64,000 nucleotides of DNA, taken from Solanum dulcamara (lineage: Eukaryota > Streptophyta > Magnoliopsida > Solanales > Solanaceae). The notes beneath the pieces are model-generated. The model ran no database searches. It saw nothing but the letters and a program-made list of their open reading frames with translations, and was not told where the DNA came from. How positions within the stretch are numbered: the stretch's first letter is position 1; each line of letters opens with the position of its first letter. The stretch lies in assembly GCF_947179165.1 (NCBI RefSeq), contig NC_077248.1:13977256-14041255 (forward strand). Reading direction: 5' to 3'. The position numbers and the translations under genes were made by a program. Shown here in pieces: positions 47,391-59,130 of this stretch.

Positions 47391-48277
47391 ATATAGACAC
47401 TAAAATTCGAAGTCACACACCAGCAGACTCATGATATCCCTCAAAGAGAGAAACCGAGTTTTCCATCTCTAGAAAAAATAGATGAGACAGGTATGCATTC
47501 TCCAACGAATGCAACAAAATTGACTATATCGAATTTAGATATAGCTAGTCCGGGTCAAACGATAAACAGTAAAGATAAATTAAATCCTTTTATGATTGTC
47601 ATTTTGTCAAAAAGTGAAGATGAAGGTTCATCGAGAACAAGATTACCTAGAATACTAACACAAGGAGAAGCATTAAAAAAAGTATAATCTCCAGAAAAAT
47701 GAGAAAATAGAAGACGTAATCAAATAGACTGTAGAAAATTTCTTCAAAGACAAAGAACATAATAAATATATGATTAACAATCCCAATTCAAGTCCAAAAA
47801 TATTCAATCTAAGTTTAGAAAGAACCAATCCAAGTCTAGAAAGATCTCAAAGCTCAGGAGAAGATCATAATGAAGTTGATGAAAATCTAAATTATCAAGA
47901 TGCTCAAGATCCATAGGATTCAGGAATGAGTTTTGATTCTATAGCCTTACATTATTTATATATAATACCATGAGTATAAGCATATGATGCATGAATGTAG
48001 GCCAATAAGACTAAGGCAAGATAGGTTAATAATGGATAAGGCCACGTGAAAAAAATAGTGACAGACAACTAGAAGGATGACATAAAGTAGCTACAGTGAC
48101 ATAGAATAGTAACAAAAAGCTGGAGTGGTAAAAATGATCACAAAGCAACAAATAAAGACGAATGTCTACTCAACACCATGTGATGATGGCCCCCAAAGAA
48201 GTACCCGACAAGGCTTGAAAAGAAAGATTTCTGCAAATATTTGAAGTCCGGATTACAAGTCCTCTACAAGGCTCATC

Positions 48278-48286
48278 TATAAAAAG
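48278..48286 (+). promoter_or_regulatory. EPRV promoter TATA box
   Basis: TATAAAAAGGGGAGG sits downstream of the transactivator ORF, where caulimovirids carry the pregenomic RNA promoter. Upstream, 48010-48240 is non-coding with GTGATGATGGCCCCCAAAGA-like elements. Whether it is active cannot be told from sequence. Confidence 0.6.
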
Positions 48287-48403
48287 GGGAGGACAAAAGA
48301 AAAAGAAAAGCAGCAAAAAAAAAGAAGCCTGAGAAAACCACTACATACTCTCCATATTTCCCTTCCCTTTTCTTTCCACCTCCATGTCTCCAGTCTACTA
48401 CCA

Positions 48404-48409
48404 AATAAA
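48404..48409 (+). terminator. EPRV poly(A) signal
   Basis: AATAAA about 95-100 bp after the expected transcript start. In pararetroviruses this signal lies just downstream of the start and is read on the second pass to make a terminally redundant RNA. T-rich sequence with TTGTAA elements surrounds it. Confidence 0.55.
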
Positions 48410-48600
48410 TCTTGTAAAATAAACCAATCTTTGTAACAATCCCAATCTGTATAATAAATTGTCAAGCATGTACTCTCTCTATCTAAGTCATGTAAGTCGT
48501 AATGTTTTACTATTTTCCTATATTATCTCCCAAAAATATGCTATGTATATTGTATAAGCTAAGATAATATGATATTATCAAAGGTTGTATAGAGTCTTAA

Positions 48601-48882
48601 TTTTATAGTACCCTTAGCATATAGTAAATCTCTTTATTTCGTAATAATAACAATGGATTAATCGTAAATTCCTAAGATGTTAAGGCTTTTAAGTATTGTC
48701 CAAAAAATTAAAAGGACTCATTGTTGAGTCATCCCCATGGTGGAGGTTAAAGAAGAAGTTATTAAGAACATAGGTTAAGAGAGAGAGTGAATAGGGTATA
48801 AAAATATGGACACAATGGGGAGAAAAATATAGAAAATATTTGGTAAACTAAATACTAAACATGGTCAGACATTAGTGAGAGA
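48601..48882. other. junction DNA between EPRV and Gypsy LTR
   Basis: No gene recognised. It may include decayed EPRV leader sequence. Ends at the inverted repeat 48883-48968. Confidence 0.35.
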
Positions 48883-48968
48883 GGGAGTACTGAGTAGGAT
48901 TTTCTAATATATTTGATCACATCTTCTGTTTTATTATCCTCTATGAAAATCCTACTTAGTACTCTCCC
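48883..48968. repeat. 86-bp hairpin at the EPRV/Gypsy junction
   Basis: GGGAGTACTGAGTAGGATTTTC (left arm) pairs with GAAAATCCTACTTAGTACTC (right arm) with one mismatch around a 40-base loop. The homology of the Gypsy LTR begins within a few bases of its right end. Confidence 0.85.
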
Positions 48969-51084
48969 GGTAGGTACAAACAATGACAAAATACCCTTGG
49001 CCCTCAAAATATCGGGGGACCACACCATACAAGTATAGTAGTGTTAGGTGATGCTAATGAATGCAGGTTTGTAGTAAAAACTAGTAACATCATCGGTGGC
49101 TCTCAAAGAATAGCAACAAGTGTATAAAATCACCCCGGACCTTGGCCTGCCAGGTGGGACACATTCAACTCCCTCATCCAGTTCAGTGGTGTATTGGCTA
49201 GAGGGGCCCATAGGTGACACGGGAAGTCTACATACACTGCCTGAGTTCAAACTAGATCCTACATAGACATATAGTTCCCTGTAGTGGTATCAGAGAGTAA
49301 GAAGCCAAGCCGATATAAATCGGGCGACGCCGCGTCGTATATCTTTAAACCAGTAACCTCAAACCGTGAGCACTTGGAAAAGGGGACGCCCAGCCAGCAA
49401 GTAAACACCAAGGGGCATCAGCCCAACTAGAAAGAGTAAACTCGGGGGCATCGGTAAGTCAAGAATGGGCGTCGACGCGCCGAATAGCCAAGTAAAACTG
49501 AGTACATTCCAAATGCCTCTAATTCCTCAAGTAGAAAATGGAGTACATCCCCGACCCTCTTAAGTTTCAAAACTAGTGACCAAGTAATTCAGATGGTACG
49601 ACTCCCATTAAAATCAGTTTAAAAGTAGTAAAAGTGTGAGAAAGCCTTCTAAAAAATTATAGTGAAAATTCCAATGTCAATAAGGATCGTACCACAAAAT
49701 AAGTAAATATGCTCAATCAATGCAAGCATGCCATTACTAGCATCCAAACAACGTACACACTGTCATAAAGTAAATACCAAGTCTTAGTACACCAACAAGT
49801 CAAAAGGGACTATCCTGGGCTCCAATCGCTCCTCAAACACGACCTCGGGCCCAACAATAGATAATAGTTAAGAAAAAATCATAAGCCTACCGCTAAACAA
49901 AAGAGAAACAATTGAGACATTGCTCAGAATTAAATAGGGAGAGAAATATCTCTAAGAACGATGCCTTACCCTAAAATATGCCATCTTAGCTCCCAACGGG
50001 TACAACTAAGCCCAACCTATGGCTACGACGAGCCTCAAAGGTTTTCGGCTCTAGCACTAAGTCACACTAACCATCACAAGCCCCACCGGAAGCTATGCCT
50101 AGCTATAAGGGCATTGGAACACAAACTAAAGCATCTAAGGCTCAAACCTAGCCTAAGGCCATCAGTTTCGATCCTAAGAAGGATAATCTCACCCAACCAC
50201 AATGCAACCGAAACCACAAGCCTAAAATAAGAATCTCAAGAAACTACACTAGTCTAAGGTCCAACTGGAGTCAAGGAAATGAGATAAAAGGAGGAAGGCC
50301 CTAAACCCAACCAATACCAACCTAAATCATGTGCGATATATACTAAATAATATCTAATAGAACTCACTCAACGGGGGAGACTGTAGCCTACTTCGTAGCT
50401 GAACATGTGCGCCCTAAATCCACCAAAAAGAAGCTCTAGACCTCTGAATCACCTCCAATTGCAGCCACGCTAACAAAATAACAACCACGATGTTAATATG
50501 AACGTTTTGACACCAAATTCACATTTTTTCGATGACGAACACAAAATTGGGTCTAAAATGGGATTGTGGGACCCGAATTGAAAATCCCAAAATTGACTCC
50601 GTGAAAAGGTTCATTTGAGCTTAAAGAACTTGTGCTCAAAATTATAGCACAATTTGATGCTTAGAAACATCGAAATCAGACCATGCAATGTTTTTACCAT
50701 TGAGGAAATCAAGGAAGAGGGCAGCCCTTTGGGCACAAATTACCTCAATACATTGCTTTCAGAATCTCCCCAAACATTCTCACGCGTAGCCAAAATCAAT
50801 ACGAAGCTCTAGGACTTTGAATTACCCAATTTAGAGCTCTATATCTCCCAAAATTGCAAAAATACTAAATAAAGTCGAGTTAATTCACGACTGGTCTTTA
50901 TTTAAAAGACCAGTTCCAACAAGCCATCGCGATCGTGTAGCCCAAGGCTCGCAATCCCGGGCCACAGGGTTTCCTGCCATCGCAATCGCAGGAGGCATAT
51001 TGCGAATGTGAAGGGTCAGCAAACTTGACCCTTGCAATCGCGAACAAGACCTCGTGATCGCGTAAGTCTAGATGGCTGGGCTTC

Positions 51085-51140
51085 GCGAATGCAACCCCTA
51101 GGGCTCACGATCGCGAATGCAACCCCTAGGGCTCACGATC
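51085..51140. repeat. 28-bp tandem duplication in the left LTR
   Basis: Two exact 28-bp units (51085-51112, 51113-51140), each starting GCGAATGCAACCCC and ending GGGCTCACGATC. The partner LTR lacks this duplication. They lie in the CpG-rich block (about 50920-51160). Confidence 0.9.
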
Positions 51141-51195
51141 GCGAATGCAATGGTGCTTGCACCAGCTCAAACTTGAGCTTTGAAAAAGCCTAGAC

Positions 51196-51752
51196 TAGGG
51201 GTGTGCAAAAATCGAATCGACCGATAAACTTAACCAAAAAAGGGTTATTGGTTTATTGCTATTGGGTTACTAGGTTAACAATAATTTAATGATTTTATAA
51301 AAAAATATTGGGTTATCTATTTGGTATTAGTTTTTTAATATTGAGTTATTGGGTAAACTGATGACCCATTAAGACTAATAATTTACTAATTCAATTTTTA
51401 GCTTTTTACTTACATACAAATATCAAACAAAAAATATTAATATAAATAATAATCAGTTAATCACTATATAATATTATTTAGTATTTAGTATATCCCTTTA
51501 GGCTTTGCTTTTCTAGGTTCAGTTTTCAAGGTTTTGCAAGTTGCTATGCGGCGGCTTCAGGAATTGTATATTTTTATTTTAAAAGTATTTTCTTATATTT
51601 TATTGGTTAAATAAAAAATCAAACCGTTAAAGACTAAAAATTGATAAATCAAAAATTAATAACAAATATCTTATTGGTTTGGTTAAGTCGTTAGCATGTT
51701 TAAAAAACCAAAAATCGATAAATCAAACCGAGCCGATCAATACACACCCCTA
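51196..51752. mobile_element. hAT-type MITE inserted in the LTR
   Basis: TAGGGGTGTG at the left and CACACCCCTA at the right are perfect inverted ends, and the block is absent from the other LTR (which reads GAAAAAGCTCTGATGGGG). Flanking 8-mers GCCTAGAC and GCTCCAAT are weakly similar to each other and to the intact site, as expected for an old 8-bp duplication. The interior is AT-rich with AATCGATAAATCAAACCG-like motifs shared with 1-563. Confidence 0.82.
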
Positions 51753-52377
51753 GCTCCAATGGGGTGCCCGAGATTCATTCAAAATCTTGTGCACCCAAAC
51801 AAAGTATGCTACCCCACCAAATTTGACATTACAGACTCAACAACGCATTCAAAATTTTTATCTAAGGTTATCTCGATAAAAAGTGGGTCTCACACCAAAA
51901 AGTGTCATTTTAAGCCAAAATTTACAAAGAGGCTTGGAATGAGACTGGAAGCCTCGAGAACCGCACAAAAGGTCATTCCTGACCAAACTCGATGTTGTAG
52001 AGCTAATTGCGCTGAAGAAATTTCAATCCGAGTGCATTTACTAAGAATGTTGACTAAAGTCAACCTTAGGCCAAATTTCAAAGACTAAAGTGCCAAATAC
52101 TCGTGCTGACCATGCTACCAGCCTAATTTTGCCCTTCTAGAGCTGATAGAACCATCAAAATTCCATTCTGAGATTGTTTTCCTGGAGTTTTGACCAAAGT
52201 CAACTGTTCAAACTTCAAGAGCTCCAAAACAGTGAAACAGGCATAAAACCCAAACAAATGACTAGACGACCAAACTGTGAGTTCCAGCATGTCATAAGTG
52301 ACTTGGGGTCGCTATAGAAAAGATCTAAACACTGAAAAGGTCGAAAGATGAAAGAAATGACTTAGAGGGTTATTACA

Positions 52378-55300
52378 ACATACACTACTAAAAGAACTTT
52401 CGTCCGTGAAAGTAAAAGTATAGTCACAGCATGGAGGCACGAAAGGATGAGGGTTTTGGGCCCGCATTGCTAGACACTCGAACACCCTCTCAGGTCAAAC
52501 GACGCTATCACAGAGCTAAGGCTGATAGGGAAATCCTTAAATTCACTTCCAACTCTAAAAGCTCCTCTAAATTCCTTTTTAGGCTCCAACTCTTGCTCAC
52601 TTAGCCCGACCTTGACCAAAATTAGTAGATTCATCTGAGGAAAACCAACTACACTAAAACTACCAACCATGAGCAATGCCATATCAGGGTAGATGCAAGT
52701 CAACTCAAAATTCCAATACTTTTCTTAAGCTCTAAATCCATTTTCTTCTAGCCATCAAGGGCGATTTGCCGGTCCATAACTATCTTGAAACCCTTCAATC
52801 CCACCTAAAAATTGCTTATCTAATCACACCATGCAACCTTAGGGAAGTCACATATCTCAACTGAACCTCAAGGGATGACAACAGCCCAAAATAAGGAAAT
52901 CAACTGGGGCAAAGCCAAAAATTCCAACCTCAATTTCTAAAATGTCAATCTAAGTTGAAACTCACCTCTTGGAACCAAACACTCAACCCCAAAGGAAGAT
53001 TGTCCCATGAATGACAAGATTGCACTGAGTTCAACCCCAACGAATTCCTTTTACCATTGGAACTCCTGAAACTTCAACACCATGTGCCCCCAAACTACTC
53101 TACCACCTCAATTCTGAGCCAACTATCCCAGTCCAAGGGAAACCATGCCGATAGGCGATTCATAAACATGAACAAATGATCGGTAATGGTCCAAGAGAAC
53201 TAGCTTCTAATTCACAAGCACTGCAATATGTCGAATACGCCACAAGCATACCTTCCATCCCAAACAAATTCAGAATTACAGGCTTCATGAATTACTTTGA
53301 CCCTATCCTATAGATGAACTCCCTAACAAACTTCCCATATCCCAACTTAGACTACATTTGGAGCCCATCACAAACACTGCTGCTCCAACTCTATCTGAAA
53401 CTCAAGCCTCGAGAGCTACCAACACCATCGGAGAGAACTAATAATAACAGTATCAAGGCACGATGGGAGATCACACTAATAATAGCAATAACAAGGGACG
53501 ATGGGAGATCACACTTCCTAAATCCTCAACTAGCCCAGCCAAGCACCAAAACCTTCAAAAGAGACCGCTCCCCAAAATATTGAATGAATGAACCACAACT
53601 TTGCAACTGAGAACAAGATTAAGGCAAACGGGAAGAGAAGGCCAACTAGGATTACTACAAAAATTCCAACTAGGTAGGCTAACATAGCAAACCTCAACCC
53701 ATAACCTAGAACTGAACAAAATAATACCTAGTAATGAAGATAGCCATCTAAGCCAAGAAACTAGAATGTCCGGAGAGAAATAATAGTCTAGGAAACTCTA
53801 GCTATGCACAATGATTCGAGGAACCATTAAACCACTAACCGAATAAGACAACATACAACTAAGGTGACCCTCAAAGCCAACTAGATCCTCCAGTACCTAA
53901 ATTTCCAGAACCAATAGAGTTGGTCTAACCACCTATTCAACAAGGATCGACACCACAGTAGAATCAATGGTAAGGGAGACAAAAGAGATATAACTAGCCT
54001 GGCCGCAGCCTTACATCAAACTACCAAGGTAAAGGCATAGAAAGTTGCTCAACCACCACTACTCAAGCAAAAACTCAACCTAGTCGATTCACTACTAAAA
54101 GAAATCAACCATGGAGCCAAAACATACACACATAAGCCTATATAAGGCAACCACAATAGTCAGTAGGTAACTAACAAGTTAAATAGAAGTGTATGGGTAT
54201 GAAAACCCTAAAACTTCACAAAATAAGAAATATAAGGCAAAATAAGGAAATCAAACAAATACCACCGATACCTGATTCCTCGGTCTCAGGTTGACTCGTA
54301 GAAGTATGTAATAGATTATGACCAACCTCGGTCTGAGCACTTGAGGTATCACTAGAAATCTTCTAAGCTCTACCCCTAATCGGAGGCAGCATAAAGATCT
54401 GATACTGACGGCTGAGAAAATTGAACATAGGTCCCATATCGAGGACAATCTCTAGATCGATGGCTAAGATCTCCACAGATGCGACTAGGTCGAAGAATTT
54501 TGGTTTGGGGAGTAGAAAAAGTCATAAGAATCTAAGGAATCAACCTTCGCCTGGGGAAATCCTTGGACCAGTGATCAAAACCTCCACAGTTATAGCAACC
54601 TCTATAGACCGAAGCTTGGCTTGAAGAACATGGAAAACTCCTTTAGCGGCCCCTAATAAATTGTGAACAGACTTCAACCCTCTTAAAAGAACCAACTGGA
54701 CGAGCTCCAACAACTGAAGGCCCAATGTGCTCACCCTAAGAAGTCTGACTTGAACTATGTCCACTTTAAGCTCCATATGCTGCCTCAAAATCACCTAGAA
54801 CCTGAGGTGCTATCATTATAGGCTTGATAGGTCGAGAAGAAATATGACCCTCACAAAACTGATATTTGCTCTAAAGTGGGATGTTATCACCACTGTGCTG
54901 ATGGGTAAACTTGTTGCCACTATCTCTATAAGCCTCAAGACATGCCTGCTATACAGCTCTCGCATGACCAACCACCTAAGAAAAGGTAGACCCAGACTCT
55001 ATCAAAGGGCTATGACACCAGACGGAGTGGCAAAGGTAGTCCCCTTATGAATTCCCGACTCATATCCCGATCCATAAGGGATGATGTAGGGTTAGCCCAG
55101 CCCACTTAAGAAACTCTATGACATACTTCGATACTGAGGACGAACTGTACTGGAAACCGCTAACACATCTCTGGCCTGAGAACCATTTGTCAAAACTCTA
55201 GTAGAACCTGCTAACGCTCTGAATGGGTCCATCAGAAAAATCATGAAATCCACCTAAGAAAAAATGGATTCCAAATGATCATTTTAGAGATTATTCAAAG

Positions 55301-55444
55301 TAAGGGAACATGATAAGGAGTCAAGAACAAAATTCCTTAAAAATTCCTTATAGCCTCATGAAGATATGATACGAACGTCTCCCCATCGATCCACAGGACT
55401 CTACGAGGTATTGCCCTCATACCAATTATGTCGGTCAATCTAGA
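52378..55444 (-). pseudogene. Gypsy interior with degraded gag
   Basis: Near 54545-54600 the minus strand reads GCYNCGGFDHWSKDFPRR, a CCHC knuckle whose last cysteine is replaced by phenylalanine. Upstream, SSRPIKPIMIAP (about 54800-54845) and SGHSSSQTS blocks match the low-complexity gag region that precedes the knuckle in solanaceous Gypsy elements. Stops are frequent. From 52378 to about 54250 I recognise no pol motif; it includes a 31-bp pair of repeats (GACGATGGGAGATCACACT, about 53460-53515). Open stretches there (for example 52470-52703) have no known domain. Confidence 0.65.
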
Positions 55445-55456
55445 GCTCTGATACCA
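55445..55456 (-). other. Gypsy primer binding site (tRNA-Met)
   Basis: GCTCTGATACCA, three bases from the LTR edge at 55460. Confidence 0.87.
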
Positions 55457-55459
55457 ACT

Positions 55460-58400
55460 TGTCACAACCTGATTTTTCAAACCGTGATGACACCTGCTAA
55501 CACCCACCAATAGGTAATCCTAACATTTAATCCTTAGCCCGAAACCATATGCAATGAGCTGTCGAGTAGAAGATAACAATAAAGCAAAAAATAAATAGCA
55601 AAGAGAAGAGGAGGAACAACTGCAATAAAACACAAGAAACCACCCCAAACGCTGACATCACTCAATAATCGAGCACCTAAATCAAAATACAACTACAAGT
55701 CTTTTATATATACAAATATAAGTACAGACATTCTTCATAAACAAGTAAATATTAGTCCTAATCCACCACATATGTAAATTGACAACTCTAGATGCCAGGA
55801 GCTCACCAAATCTCTGAGTCAAAGCTGCTCCGCATCAATCTAAAATAACAGTGATAACCCAAACTATGATCTGTAGGGGACAGAAGTGTAGTTTGAGTAC
55901 CAAAAGAATGCTACTCAATAAGCGTAGGCCGACTGAGCTCCACAGATAAAGCAAGTATAAATAACATATAATTAGGTAAATACTGCACAAGTAACTAATC
56001 AGGAATTATCACAATATTGTCAAGAAGTAAGACAAAGTGACTGGAGACATAGATAAAGGAGCAGAGTCAAAGAACGAACCTGATACACTATTTAACAACA
56101 TATTAACAGGAAGAAGGAATCACAAGAGTCTACTAAATAGGAATATAGTGCTAACTGGTGATGCTAACCACGTAATCACCTAGGGACTATTCCGACTGAA
56201 CCAAGCAGGAAGCAACAACCACAACCCAACTCAAATACCACATAGACTAATTATAAATACAACCAAAGGTAAGTACAAGTAAGATCAAATAGTAATTGGC
56301 CAGACACCTATACCCTCGAAGGGTACAAATAATAACAAATATACCCCCCAACCCCCATAAAACTGGAGGACCACACCATACAAGTATACTGGTGATAGGT
56401 GATGCTAATGAATGCAAGTTTGTAGTAAAAACTAGTAACATAATCGATGGTGGCTCATAGAGAACAACAACAAGTTTATAGACCCACCCCGACCCTTGGC
56501 ATGCTAGGTGGGGTCTATGCGACTCTCTCATCCAGTTTAGTGGTGCACTGGCCAGAGGGGCCCATGGGTGATGCAAAAAGTCTATATACACTACTTGGGC
56601 CCAAACCAAGTCTTATATAGACATATAGTATCCCTGTAGTGATATAGTAGAGTGAGTAGCCAGGACAATGTAAAGAGGGTGAAGCCGTGTTGGATATTAA
56701 TAAACTAGTAACCTCAAACCGAGAGCACCCTGAAAAGGGGCCTCCCTGCCAACTAGTAAACTCCTAGGGGCATCGTCCCAGCTAGCAAGAGTAAACTGGG
56801 GGCATCAGTAAGTCAAGAAAAGGCGTCGACGTGCCAAATAGCCAAGTAAAACTTAGTATATCCCAGATGCTTCTAATGAGTCAAATAGAAAAAGAAGTAC
56901 GTCCCCAAAGCTTAAAAGTTTCAAAACTAGTGACAATTTAATTCTGGTGGTACGACTCCCATTATAGTTAGTTTAAAAATAGAAAAAGTGTGATAAATCC
57001 TTATAAAAAATAGGAGTGAAAATTCCAGTGTCAATACCGGGATCGTACCACAAAATGAGTGAATATGCTCTATCAAATGCAAAGATGCCATCACCAACAT
57101 CCAAAAAGGTACTCACAGTTAAAAATAAAATACCAAGTCTTAGCACACCAATAAGTCAAAGGGATTAACCTGGGCTCCAATTACTCCTTGAATATGGTCT
57201 CGGGCCCAATAATAGATAATAGATAAAATGACATCATAAGTCTACTGCTAACAAAAGCAAAATAATCGAGACATGTCTCAAAATAAAATAGGGGGACAAA
57301 TATCTCTAGAAATGATGTCTTAACCCAAAATATGCTATCTCAACTCCCAACGGGCACAACTAAGCCCAACCTATAGCTACAATGAGCCTCAAAGGTCTTG
57401 GCACTAGCACTAAGTCACACCAACCATCACAAGCCCTACCGAAAGCTACATCTAGCTACAACACTGGACCACAAATGAAAGAATCTAAGACTCAAACCTA
57501 ACCTAGGGCCATCAGTTCCAATCCTAAGAAGAATAATCTCACCCAACCATAATGTAATCTAGACCACAAGCCTAAAATAAGTATCTCAAGAAACTACTCT
57601 AGTCTATGGTCCAACTGGAGTCAAGGAAATGAGATAAAAGGAGGAAGGCCCTAAAGCCCGGCCAATACCAACCTAAATCATATGCAATATATACTAAACA
57701 ATATCTAATAGAACCCAGTCAAAGGGAGAGACTGCAGCCTACCTCAAAGCCGAACACGCGCGCCTCAACTCCACCAAAAAGAAGCTCTCGACCTATGAAT
57801 CACCTCCAATCACTGTCATGCTAACAAAATAACGACCACAACGTCAATACGAACGTTTTGACACCAAATTCACATTTTTTGAAGATGAATAAAAAATGGG
57901 GTCTAAAATGAGATTGTGGGACCGGAATTGGAAATCCCAAAATCAACTCGTGAAAAGGTTCATTTGAGGTTAACAAAGTTGTGGTCAAAATTATAGCACA
58001 ATTTGACTCTTAGAAACACCAAAATGAGACCATGCAATTTTTCACCATTAATGGAGGAAATCAAGGAAGACGGCAACCCTTTGGGGATGAAATTGCCTCA
58101 ATATGATGCTTTTCAAAGCTCCCCAAACATTTCCACTCATAGCCATGATCAATACGAAGCTCTAGGACTTTTAATAGCCTAATTTATAGATCTATAGCTC
58201 CTAAAATTGTAAAAATACTAAATAAAGTCAAGCTTATTCACAACTAGTCTTTATTTAAAAGACCTGTCCGAATATGCCATCGTGATCAAGGATCCCAAGG
58301 CTCACATTCGTGCACCATAGGGTCTTAGACCATCGCGATCGCAAGAGGCACATCGCGAACGCGAAGGGTCAGCAAACTAGACCCTTGTGATCGCAGACAA

Positions 58401-59130
58401 GACCTCGCAATCGCGTAGGTCAGGATAGATGTGCTTCGCGATCACGAAGAGCAATGGTGCTTGCACCAACTTAAACTTGATCTTTGAAAAAGCTCTGATG
58501 GGGTTCTCGGGATTCGTTTGCAATTTTGTGTGCACAAATGAACTATGCTATCCCATCAAATTTGGCATTCCGGACTCAACTGCTTACTTGAAATTTTCAT
58601 CCGAGGTCAACTCGATAAAAAGTGGGTACGTCCAAGAGCCATTTAAAGCCAAAATTCACAAAGAGGCTCAGAATGAGATCAGATGCTTCGAGAACCACAC
58701 AAAAGGTCATTCTAGACCAAATTCGACATTCTGGAGCTAACCATGCTAATGAAGTTTCAATCCAAGCTAGTTTACCAAGAATATTGACCAAAGTCAACTT
58801 TAGGCCAAATTAAGACCAAAACGCCAAATGGCCCCACACTCGCACTGATTGCATCGATAATCATGTCGACCATACTACTAGCCTAATTTGGCCATTTCAG
58901 AGCTGATGGAACCGTTAGAATTTCATTCTGAGATCGTTTTCCTAGAGTTGATTGAAGTCAACCATTTAAACTCAAAGAGCTCCAAAAAGGATAAATGAGC
59001 ATAAAATCCAAACGAACGACCAGACGACCAAACTGTTAGTGTTAGAAAGTCATAAGTGACTTGAGATCGCTACTGGAAAGATCTAAATGCTGAAAAGGTC
59101 AGACGATAAAATAAATGACTTGGAGTTACA
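55460..59130 (-). repeat. Gypsy 5' LTR (element orientation), 3.67 kb
   Basis: Complete LTR from TGTCACAACCTGATTTTTCA to GACTTGGAGTTACA on the plus strand. It contains a CpG-rich block with CGCGATCGCGA-type palindromes (about 58270-58450). No long ORF; the 103-codon stretch at 58429-58740 is incidental. Confidence 0.88.

Larger units (their letters stand above)
44105..48600 (+). mobile_element. endogenous pararetrovirus (Caulimoviridae), degraded
   Basis: Pieces of a plant pararetrovirus genome lie in order on the plus strand: a probable coat-protein tail, aspartic protease, reverse transcriptase, RNase H, a transactivator/viroplasmin ORF, then a promoter and poly(A) module. The block is AT-rich with A-heavy codons. 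The movement protein and most of the coat protein are absent. Frameshifts and stops break every ORF except short stretches, so it cannot encode a virus. The order and a separate transactivator ORF suggest a Solendovirus-like relative (as in tomato/tobacco EPRVs); that placement is inference. It begins right after the Helitron-like terminus and ends near a Gypsy LTR. Confidence 0.85.
48970..52377 (-). repeat. Gypsy 3' LTR (element orientation), outer end missing
   Basis: Homologous to 56300-59130, for example GGACCACACCATACAAGTAT, GGTGATGCTAATGAATGCA and CATAAGTGACTTGRGRTCGC. It carries a 557-bp hAT MITE insertion that the other LTR lacks. Many small differences from the partner LTR indicate an old insertion. 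Confidence 0.88.
48970..59130 (-). mobile_element. non-autonomous Gypsy element with long LTRs
   Basis: Two long direct repeats (48970-52377 and 55460-59130) surround a 3.1-kb interior. In element orientation they run TGTAA...TTGTGACA. A methionine-tRNA primer site lies at 55445-55456, and the sequence before the 3' LTR reads CACGGACGAAAGTTCTTTTA, the usual Gypsy end-of-pol/PPT region. The interior holds gag remnants but no recognisable RT or integrase, so the element depends on others. The left LTR lacks about 0.85 kb at its outer edge, hence no target duplication can be read. Confidence 0.88.

Noticed and set aside
49289..49299. TGGTATCAGAG resembling a plus-strand tRNA-Met primer site, possibly of the EPRV
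   Set aside because: It lies inside the Gypsy LTR; the partner LTR reads GTGATATAGTAGAG at the same place, so it is ordinary LTR sequence that resembles a PBS by chance.
49961..50230. 89-codon open frame in the Gypsy LTR
   Set aside because: It lies within LTR sequence, and the partner LTR has indels across it. Incidental.
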